DNA of 64,000 nt from positions 9,129,001-9,193,000 of the forward strand of contig OU015652.1 in NCBI GenBank assembly GCA_907165275.2, written 5' to 3'. Under the pieces are notes generated by a model. The model was not told where the DNA came from and made no database searches. It saw nothing but the letters and a program-made list of their open reading frames with translations. Numbering within the stretch: the stretch's first letter is position 1; each line of letters starts with the position of its first letter. The position numbers and the translations under genes are program-made. This DNA comes from Zygaena filipendulae. Lineage: Eukaryota; Arthropoda; Insecta; Lepidoptera; Zygaenidae. Positions 56,701 through 64,000 of this stretch are shown in pieces.

Positions 56701-59700
56701 TGTGAGTTTGTGAGGGGGTAGGGGGGGCGTTGTAAGGGGTAATCTCTGGATCTACTGAACCAATTTTGAAAATTCTTTCACTTATAGGAAGCTGCAGTAG
56801 TCCTGAGTGTCACAGGGTACTTTTTATTCCGGAATTCCCGCGGGAAATCCGAATTTCCCATTTCCGAATTTTCCACGGGGGAACAACTACCTCTAGATCT
56901 ACTAAACCGATTTTGTAAATTCTTTCACTTATAGAGAGTTACAGTGATCTAGAGTGATACAAGGTACTTTATATCCCGGAATTCCCTCGAGAACTCCGGA
57001 GTTTGTGAGTTCGTGAGTTTGTGAGATTGTAGTAGGTAATCTCTGGATCTACTAAACCGATTTTAAAAATTCTTTCACTTATAAGAAGCTACAATGATCT
57101 TGAGTAATGTAGAGTACTTTTTATCCCGGTATTCCTGTGGCAACTCTGGCGATTGTGAGTTTGTGAGGTTGTAGGGGGTAATCTCTGGATCTACTGAACC
57201 GATTTTGAAAATTCTTTTACTTTTAAACAGCTGCAGTGATCCTGAGTGACATAGGGTACTTTATATCCCGGGATTCCCGTGGGAACTCCGGAGTTTGTGA
57301 GGTTATAATCTCTGGATCTAATGAACCGATTTTGAAAATTCTTTCACTTATAAGAAGCTACAGTGATCATAGTGATATAGGGTACTTTTTACTCCGAAAT
57401 TTCCGCGGGAGCTCCGGAGATAGTGAGTTTGTGAGTTTGTAGAGGGTATTCTCTGGATCTAATGAACTGATTTTAAAAATTCTTTCACATTTAAAAAGCT
57501 GCAGTGATCCTAACTTACATAGGGTGCTTTTTATGCCGGGATTCCTGCGGGAACTCTGGAGTTAGTGGCGTTATATTCTCTGGATCTACTGAACAGATTT
57601 TGAAAATGCTTTCACTTTTAGAAAGTGATCCTGAGTGACATAGGGTACTTTTTATCTCAGAATTCCTGCGATTACCGCGGGTGAAACCGCGGGGGTCAGC
57701 TAGTTTGATATAATGTATGAAGTTTATTATATCTATATCGTTTACTTGTTTTCACGATACAAACTTAAAGCTTTTAGAGATTTTTTGAAAATATCATGTC
57801 CCTTCTTAATCAGCTTAAATTAGATACTTTATGATTGTTAGTAAAAGTCTATTTAGTAGGTATACTATCTCGCCTCACAATATATTTCTCACGTTAAAAA
57901 TAGGTTAAAGAGCGCACCGTTGCGGTTGCATGTTGCGTGGTGCGGTAGAGGGGCTTAGCAAAGTCTGCAACTCGGCATTTTGAACCACAGAATGTAATAT
58001 ACTCTAACTTGTGCCCACAATGAATGCGAGACAGAGATGTGACTGAGTATTGATTGTGTTTCACATTGAGACGCGGTTCTGTGCGATTCGTTAATGCACG
58101 CCCCTCCAACAGTATATTTTTTATATTAAAGGTAAAATAGTATTATAGGAAAAGATAATTTTCATGTTCGTATAATGTTAAATTTTGTAACTCAAATGCA
58201 CTAAAACTAAACTTGTTATTTGAGGATTAAGTAAATATAATTTAATGAACATAATACCATTAAGCTCTTTCTTACCTTTTTACGTGGTTGCCAGCTCGCT
58301 AACTTTCCATTCGTCTGATACTGTGTATGCTAAAAATAGAAGCGACAATAAGCATTGCGCAGGAAAATCAGGCTGGTTGATTTGTAACTTTAGCATTTTA
58401 TCTTTATCAATATTATAATTAAAATAAATGCTGTTTATGAAAACATTGTAAGATCTTTTTACCTAGCGGTGGTATACGACTGATATAGGTACCTAATTGC
58501 TATTGATAACTGAGTAACATAATATTATAAATATTCACTGTTTCTTGCTGTTTCTGCTTATTATTAGGTATTTATTAAATTGTATACGTCTTATACAATT
58601 TTCTTACAATTCGAGTTGCCGAAGCTGCAAATTGCCATGTATTTATGTAGGTAGGAATTAAAACTGAACTATCAGTGCTAAATGGGTATTGTCATTGTTT
58701 GTCCTAGTACTTAGATTTTTAATGTACTCTGTAAAATAGTGTTATATTGACTTGGATATAATATCATACTAAATACACTAGCTACATTGGTTAGTACCTA
58801 GGCACTTAGGTACGCCTAATCTTATATGTAGGTGCTTACGTAGTTAGATACTGTAGTGGTTCAGACGCCTACGTAACATTACTACCAGTAACTTCACTTC
58901 AGTAAACTGTGTGTTATGGTGTGTGGAGCACGAGTGTCGATAGATATCACGTTCTCATTCGTTCTCCGTAGGTCGGTGGCACGCCGTCCGTCACCCTCCC
59001 GCCAGCCAGCCCGCCACCCGCTGTTGCTACTACCTCAGAAAAGTAGAAATAATCAGCTAGTGTTGGTTTTACATACCAAGTACCTAGCACGGTAGAACAG
59101 GAATTAAAATTATTTGAGAATTTTCAAAACGTTTAAATGATCCTCGCAAAAAGGCGTAAAATGTTACTGACCTCTAATCTGGTATTGTTATAAATTATGT
59201 TGGTAATTTGCTTGAATAGATAATTTACTACTGGACTATATATACATATATTGAATGTACGTTTAAGGCATACAAATTTTTCTTTCTATAGGATTATGAT
59301 TATCAATATCAAGTCTTTCGGCCTTGTATCCTTGTAAAATGGCGCCTCGCCCGATGTTATTATTGTTATTACATTCAGAGCGAACTTCGTGACGATCCCC
59401 ACTCCCCCCACTGCTCCCCGCGGATGCGTATCCGTTCCGTTGGATTGTCGCGGTTGGCGTTTACGAGTTGTCAAACTAGTTAGGTTATTTTTGATATTAT
59501 TATAGTACCTAGTACTTATGCCTAATCAAGAAATTATAAAGATGGCTCCGTTACCTAGCCGATAATTTGTGAGTTACTAGTGCTGTAAACTGAGTTATGC
59601 TGACGTTTAATGTTGATAGTCATCGAAATTCGTGTATCTAATCGGGGCGAGTCATATGTAAAGACGCCATCTTTCTTTACAGATGTCAGCTGGGTCACAA

Positions 59701-62700
59701 ATTCAGATGGCACCACAAACTGCTGTCAACACAGGGCAGCCAGTTCACAGTCAAGATTCCAATATGAGCACAGGTAAATGTGATGTGCTAAATGTACAGT
59801 GAAATATCGTTGTGGTTAGTGACTAGTGTTCTAATAATGTGTTAGTGGAGCATTATGACGAGTTGCCCAAACGTTTTCCGATAGTGCTCAAGTTCTGTGG
59901 AAATTTGCTATCGAACGAAGGATTGTGACGTCACATAGCTGTGTACAATGCGGGATAGGAACTGTGAAAGTGTTGCTGGTTGTTGGACTTATATTTAGTG
60001 CGGAAATGCATGATAATAAAACTGGGATTGTTATAAATCGCATCAGCCCACAGACCTTACGAAAAAGTGAGTCTGATATTACCAAAATTTTGGATTGCAG
60101 TGTTGTGTCAAATTTGTTAACAGGTGTAAAAAGTCATTGGAAACCATCAAATCCGTAGAAAATCAACACTCAAAGTTTATCGAACCTAAAGGTTTCATGT
60201 ACCTATATGATATGACAATGATTTTGCATACCTACTTGCATTAGTTTGTACCTAATAAATTATTAAAATATAGTACTTAGCTATAAATTTTTACCTAAAT
60301 CTAAGTCAGGTAGTGTTTGTTTCTTCAGTAATTTTTTTTATTGGATGCTGTTCTTGAGCATTGAAGCACATAAAGTGCATTTTAAAAGAAATCAACAGTA
60401 AATTGCATAACTTAATCTCCAAATGGAATCTCAGTTTCTTTGTTGATAAATTCCTCTAAATCATGTTTTGGCTTGCAAATCAATTTTATAATGATAATGT
60501 AATTATAATTTCATTTCAAAAATTGGTGTAGACATGCTTATGTGATTTTATTTTACAGATCCCAGCTGAAATAAAATATGAGGACTTTTAAATATGTCAA
60601 TATGTATGTGTGGGAATAAAATTTGCACACATCCATGAAAAGATATTTAAAAGTGTTAGTATTTTGCTAGAAAATGAGAGCAAGCATAATACACTCATTT
60701 ATAAAAAAATCTTTTAGGGTCATCACACAGTGATAAAGAGGTTGATTCATTGACTCCTGAGAAGTCTGCAGCTATGAGAGGTTCAAACACAGTCCCTGGC
60801 ATCGCAGCATTGGTGCCACCCAGTGGTGCAGCACCAACTATAGCTATGCCGGAAAGAAAAAGAAAACGGAAAGGTACACAATTATCTAGCCTGTAGAAGT
60901 TCTTACTATTACAAAAAAATGCAAATGTGAGTTTATTTTGTTTGTTTGTTATGCTTTTACACTTTAATGATTTAACCTGTCATTATGAAATTTTGCATAC
61001 ACATTGTCAAGGGTACAGAGAAGAGCATAGGGCAATTATACTAATTTGTCCTGGAATTCCTGCAGGAAATCTGAAATTAATACATGTAAAACTCCAGGGA
61101 ACAGCTAGGAATTAAGAAATAAACCTATTTAATTTTATTTAGATGGCATTAAATAATTTTAAATCCAAAATAAATACATTTTTACTAAACTAGTTGTTCT
61201 CTGCAGTCTCATGCATCTGAATTTCGTAGATTGTGTGGGAATTCCAGGATAAAAGTACTCTTTATCCTTCTCTGTACCACTGACAATGTATGCAAATTTT
61301 CAAGATGATCAGTTGAGTGATTAAAGTGTGCAAGCATAACAAACAAACTCACTTTGCATTTGTATTAGTGAGGATTCGGGTTCTAAAATGGTTGCCTTGT
61401 GATATATTGTTATATTATTGCTTAGTGACAAGTATCAATGCAAAGTTCAATCTAATATTATTGATGTTCATTTCTTAATATGGGCACTTTTTAACCACTG
61501 ACTTCCCAAAAAGGAAGAGGTGAGGTTCTCAATTCGTCTGAATGTTGTTTCTTTATTTTTATTATGTATGATTTTTAAAACCAAGGAATCCAAGGATCCT
61601 TTGTATCTTATCTTCTTGGGAAATAAAATGTCTTAAGAAAATAATTTACTAGCTATGTCTCTCTCTGTCCAGTGCATCTTAACAATATTTCTGCACTTAT
61701 AGCAACTCGTTTCTTGATTGATATTAAGATTTCCTTTCTTTTCTTTCCTTATGTGACATGGTAAAATAAATAAATGTACTACCTATACTACTATTCTCCT
61801 GGGGGACAACCTATCATTAATCCTATTAATATTATAAATGTGAAAGTGTGGATGTTTGGATGTTTGTTACTCAATCATGCAAAAACGGTTAAACGGATTT
61901 GGATGAAATTTGGCATGCACGTTGTCAGGGGTACAGAGAAGGACATAGGGCACTTCTTATCCCGGAATCCCCGCGGGAACTCCGAAATTACCGCGGGTGA
62001 AACCGGGGGGCACAGCTAGTATGTATATATATATCAAAACCAAAAGGTGCAAACTGACTAAACATGAAATCTCAAAAACTACTTGACCTATGAAGCTGAT
62101 ATTTGGAAGTTTAAATTTGGAGTTCAAGTAAGAATTTCCAAATTAATGTGGGTTAAACAGTAGGAAACAGCTTGTCTTCTGTAGGGAGTGATTCCTTCTC
62201 TTGATGCTGCTGCTGCTGCCATCAGTCTGCTGTAGAATAATACAATAAAACATTAAGATTATTCATGATTTGCAGGTGAAGAAGGTATTGGAGGAGGTGG
62301 TGTTGGCGGTAAACAGAGGCACAACACTTCTGACAAGAATATTCGAGAGTATTTCTCGAAGCACCCGTCATCTAGCCCCGTTAGGCATGCAGGAGCAAAG
62401 TCGCCTTCGCCACAAAGCGCTAATTATCCTATGGTAACCACATTTTATTATTAGAGTAGGCAGTAGATAGATGCTTCATCAATCAGTCCTTTTTTATATT
62501 TGTATCATTTATTATGTCTGATTGATTAACTTGTCAGTATGTTTGCTTCTTAAAATCTGTATACATTTCCTGATAATATTTTATAATAGTGTTGTTTTGT
62601 TTTGTGTACAACAGATTGTTGTGAACATGTTTTTTGTGTGCTCAGTACCCACCGTCACCGTCGTCACTGATCCCGACGGCGGACTTTTTACGTGCGGCGC

Positions 62701-63986
62701 CACAGCCGCGGCCACACACTACAGTTAAGCAGGTATGTTTGTACGTCCATACGTCCATATTAATATTATAAATGCGAAAGTTACTCTCTTCTTTGCACGC
62801 CTTAACTAATCAAGCGATCATCATGAAAGTATACACGTTGTCAGGGCTACAGAAAAATCGGAGGGATGTCAAGGGCTAGTTTCTAATAAGATATTATGTG
62901 CAATATTTCTTCAATGTTTTATCAAAGATCTGAGGGGCTATTATGTAACTTTGTTTCTATGATTTTTCGGTTGTAATCAAAAACATGGCAGTTTTGCGAT
63001 TACAAATTTGTGCATTTTGTCACCTATAATATCTAGCAATCAACCAAAATAAACATACTTCAAAAGTTGAAGCTGTCTAAACATTACAATACAATACAAT
63101 ACAATACAAATATTCTTTAATATAACCAAAAACAAGAAAAAATATAAAAATACATGGTGGGAAATACAGGCAACAAAGAGCGGCCTTATTACTAAACATT
63201 AACAATTATTAATCACGAATCCGCTATGTTTTCGATTGAAATCGAAAAATGATAGAAACAAAAGTAACATAATTGCCCTACAGGCCATGATTTTGATGTA
63301 GTTTTCACTTAAAAGCATTTCTTTCAAAGGCCTTTCTTTCTTTCTTTATGTATTTACTCTAATTTAATTGGGTTACACTGCCAGCGGAACCTTGCACTCA
63401 GGGTGGGTTGTTGAAAAGCTTATAAGTTATTTACATAATATATTAGACCAATTAACTATCACAAATATTGCTATTATTAAATAAAATTCCATTTTCAGGT
63501 TCAAACAGACCTGACGTGTCAGAGGATACAAGAGTTAGAAACTCAAGCGTCTTCCGACTTAGAACTAAGAAATAATAGAATAGAAGAATTAACCAGAAGT
63601 AATGAGGACTTGAAGCATCAAGTGCAAGCACAGACTAAGGTTTGAATCTATTTTTGCCAATTCCATCTTTGATGTTTAGTAGTCATGCTCATTGTATTCC
63701 ACTTGCCTAGCAACAATATTCTGTTTGTGTTGTATTTCTTCTGTTTTCTGTTATACACTATCGTCATTCTAATATTACAGATAATAGAACAACACAAATC
63801 TCACATAAACAAATGTATAGATGTGGTTAAGAAATTATTGAATGAGAAAAGTACTATTGAGAAGAAGGAGGCTCGGCAACGTTGTATGCAGAATAGGCTG
63901 CGACTTGGCCAGTTCGTTACGCAACGGGTCGGCGCTACGTTCCAGGAGAACTGGACCGATGGATATGCCTTTCTGGAACTAACAAG
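44645..63986 (+). CDS. Tlk: Tousled-like kinase, N-terminal half (3'-partial), up to 9 exons
   Basis: TLKs are nuclear Ser/Thr kinases that phosphorylate the histone chaperone ASF1 and act in replication-coupled chromatin assembly. The window holds the regulatory N-terminus and coiled coil; the kinase domain is to the right. Markers in order: LDPRKQELLEARFLGAK, SSHSDKEVDSLTPEKS, basic PERKRKRK (likely nuclear localisation signal), NIREYFSKHPSSSPVR, VQTDLT followed by a heptad-like helix, and RCMQNRLRLGQFVTQRVGA and FQENWTDGYAFLEL. Order and spacing agree with TLK1/TLK2. All exon phases join. The start is either ATG 44,645 (with an upstream exon) or ATG 46,622. One intron is 11.3 kb and full of repeats. 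Confidence 0.93.
46608..46693 (+). CDS. Tlk: TLK exon with conserved LDPRKQELLEARF
   Basis: After ttccgtgcag the frame reads GAGVKMEHFQAALDPRKQEL and LEARFLGAK before aag|gtcagt. LDPRxQELLEARF is the N-terminal signature of TLKs. ATG at 46,622 can serve as start if the upstream exon is non-coding. Confidence 0.9.
48307..48360 (+). CDS. Tlk: TLK small exon (54 nt)
   Basis: Eighteen codons, VSAGEILVETQRAPECKT, between cgtgtttacag and acg|gtgagt. It is phase 0 on both sides, so it can be included or skipped. No clear vertebrate counterpart; accepted on splice signals and frame. Confidence 0.55.
50430..50615 (+). promoter_or_regulatory. GC-rich island in TLK intron, possible alternative promoter/first exon
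   Basis: About 180 bp of CpG-dense sequence in AT-rich intron, ending gcaag|gtctac, a possible donor. The open frame does not match the entry phase of the next TLK exon, so a non-coding first exon is the more likely role. Confidence 0.3.
51193..51929. mobile_element. Element family F, long copy
   Basis: About 737 bp with ends TAGGGTACTTGCATGA / CATGCAAGTACCCTA. It carries a family G block in inverse orientation and a later retroposed insert. Confidence 0.7.
51414..51518 (+). mobile_element. Short retroposed insert with 12-bp target duplication
   Basis: 105 bp ending AATAAAGAACTTTT and an A-rich tail, flanked by AATCTGTGATAG on both sides (51,402-51,413 and 51,519-51,530). It sits inside element F. 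Confidence 0.8.
52340..52783. mobile_element. MITE family I
   Basis: Inverted ends CGTATTTTTGAATCGCTCGA (left) and its reverse complement (right), about 440 bp apart, no coding frame. Confidence 0.65.
52887..53119. mobile_element. MITE family A, uninterrupted copy 1
   Basis: 233 bp with ends GGACATAGATAAGCAATAGT and GTTATTGCTTATCTGCGTCC, flanked by ATTT on both sides. Confidence 0.88.
53207..53439. mobile_element. MITE family A, uninterrupted copy 2 (within tandem duplication)
   Basis: Same 233 bp and same ATTT flanks as copy 1, shifted by 320 bp; it arose by segmental duplication and not by a second insertion. Confidence 0.88.
53448..53916. mobile_element. MITE family J with repeated GCGTTAA motifs
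   Basis: About 469 bp; ends TACTGCTCCGCCTGCG and CGCAGGTGGAGCAGTA. The motif CGTTAA (and close variants) recurs in both subterminal regions. Confidence 0.7.
55505..55765 (+). repeat. Family G block (with ACAACCTCCCGA module)
   Basis: Contains TTTACCCTTTCGGGGAAGGC, ATCGAAATGC...GCATTTCGAT and AAAACGACAACCTCCCGA. Related blocks are at 8,135-8,300 (+), 31,395-31,515 (-), 51,605-51,775 (-) and 55,065-55,400 (+). Confidence 0.6.
56650..57715 (+). repeat. Tandem array of about 7 Helitron-like modules
   Basis: Units of about 129-150 bp, each with ATCTCTGGATCTACTGAACC-like and AATTCTTTCACTTATA-like segments and a CCCGGAATTCC-like GC segment. It ends in CCGCGGGTGAAACCGCGG and then CAGCTAG|T. Confidence 0.8.
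59683..59773 (+). CDS. Tlk: TLK exon beginning MSAGSQIQ
   Basis: After ctttctttacag the frame reads MSAGSQIQMAPQTAVNTGQP and ends DSNMSTG at gagcacag|gtaaat. It begins with ATG, so a transcript from a downstream promoter could start translation here. Phase 0 in, phase 1 out. Confidence 0.82.
60718..60873 (+). CDS. Tlk: TLK exon with SDKEV and basic motif
   Basis: Frame SSHSDKEVDSLTPEKSAAM corresponds to the SLSDKEVETPEK block of TLK2. It ends MPERKRKRK, a likely monopartite nuclear localisation signal. Borders cttttag and cggaaag|gtacac, phase 1 both sides. Confidence 0.92.
61815..62022 (+). mobile_element. Helitron-like repeat, near full length, TLK intron
   Basis: Starts TCCTATTAATATTATAAATG and ends CGGGTGAAACCGGGGGGCAC plus AGCTAG|T; about 205 bp. 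Best preserved single copy in the window. Confidence 0.55.
62276..62433 (+). CDS. Tlk: TLK exon with REYFSKHP
   Basis: A Gly-rich start, then KQRHNTSDKNIREYFSKHP and SSSPVRHAG, collinear with 'GHKISDYFE...SPGR' of TLKs. Borders gatttgcag and cctatg|gtaacc. Confidence 0.92.
62646..62732 (+). CDS. Tlk: TLK exon, Ser/Pro-rich linker
   Basis: Twenty-nine codons, YPPSPSSLIPTADFLRAAPQ and PRPHTTVKQ, phase 0 on both sides, between gtgctcag and aagcag|gtatgt. Its GC content is higher than that of the flanking exons. Confidence 0.83.
62935..63279. mobile_element. MITE family H in TLK intron
   Basis: Inverted ends of about 40 bases sharing ATTATGTAACTTTGTTTCTA and ATTTTTCGGTTG-like segments. A partial copy lies at 20,145-20,275. 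An (ACAAT)n stretch is inside. Confidence 0.65.
63083..63110 (+). repeat. (ACAAT)n microsatellite
   Basis: Five tandem units in MITE H. Confidence 0.85.
63499..63639 (+). CDS. Tlk: TLK exon, coiled-coil start
   Basis: Forty-seven codons beginning VQTDLTCQRIQELETQA, then heptad-like RNNRIEELTRSNEDLKHQVQ. It matches the 'QTDLTxxKxxALE...RIDDLLRANCDLRRQ' region of TLKs, which drives oligomerisation. Borders attttcag and actaag|gtttga. Confidence 0.94.
63781..63986 (+). CDS. Tlk: TLK exon with RLRLGQF...WTDGYAF
   Basis: Frame IIEQHKSHINKCIDVVKKLL, then RCMQNRLRLGQFVTQRVGA and FQENWTDGYAFLEL, nearly the most conserved block outside the kinase domain. Acceptor taatattacag; donor acaag|gtaatt in phase 2, 14 bases before the window end. 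Confidence 0.96.
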
Positions 63987-64000
63987 GTAATTTGACAGTT

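Larger units (their letters stand above)
48361..59682. other. 11.3-kb TLK intron filled with repeats
   Basis: No coding exon that fits TLK phase is visible. It holds a GC-rich island (50.43-50.61 kb), Helitron-like copies, elements F, A, I and J, and a tandem array at 56.65-57.7 kb. Confidence 0.6.

Noticed and set aside
56650..57715. CRISPR-like spacing of repeats
   Set aside because: Units are contiguous, 129-150 bp and diverged, in a eukaryotic intron; they are transposon modules.
58970..59050. Possible TLK exon after ttctccgtag (VGGTPSVTLPPASPP)
   Set aside because: Good acceptor, but it hits a stop and the only nearby donor gives a frame that meets a stop in the next exon. A promoter or non-coding role is possible.
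59925..60158. Plus-strand frame of 77 codons inside a TLK intron
   Set aside because: Opposite-strand frame of similar length overlaps it; no motif and no fit to TLK phase.

Overview
The window looks like a piece of a moth or butterfly (Lepidoptera) nuclear genome. The evidence is short exons with GT/AG borders in AT-rich introns, three conserved animal genes, and dozens of copies of a short repeat with a 'cccgcggtttcacccgcg' end that I associate with lepidopteran genomes. There is no prokaryotic operon, CRISPR array, phage or intact virus. I worked by eye with no database search; family assignments rest on recognised motifs and on exon phases that join without conflict.

Region 1 (1-17.7 kb, + strand): the 3' two thirds of KIDINS220/ARMS, a membrane scaffold. 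Eighteen exons cover the transmembrane KAP NTPase, a SAM-like region and a long tail ending in a PDZ-binding motif. The ankyrin-repeat exons lie left of the window. An in-frame read-through of exon 16 predicts a second, shorter C-terminus.

Region 2 (20.7-28.5 kb, - strand): a complete AVL9 gene of seven coding exons and 654 predicted residues, convergent with KIDINS220. Its introns hold a dead Tc1-type transposon with intact ends and a 367-bp tandem duplication.

Region 3 (28.5-43.5 kb): no gene I can support. It holds DNA-transposon relics, foldback MITEs, Helitron-like repeats and a mariner relic.

Region 4 (43.5-64 kb, + strand): the 5' half of Tousled-like kinase (TLK), from a probable promoter near 43.6-44.7 kb to the exon at 63,781-63,986. 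The kinase domain lies right of the window. One intron of 11.3 kb carries MITE clusters, two tandem duplications/arrays and a GC-rich island that may be an alternative promoter.

The three genes have no evident shared pathway: KIDINS220 is a plasma-membrane signalling scaffold, AVL9 acts in late secretory traffic, and TLK acts on chromatin assembly in the nucleus. I found no convincing new biological system. The most informative oddities are the alternative KIDINS220 C-terminus, a phase-matched upstream TLK exon, MITEs abutting splice sites, and a MITE nested in another MITE with the empty site preserved elsewhere in the window.
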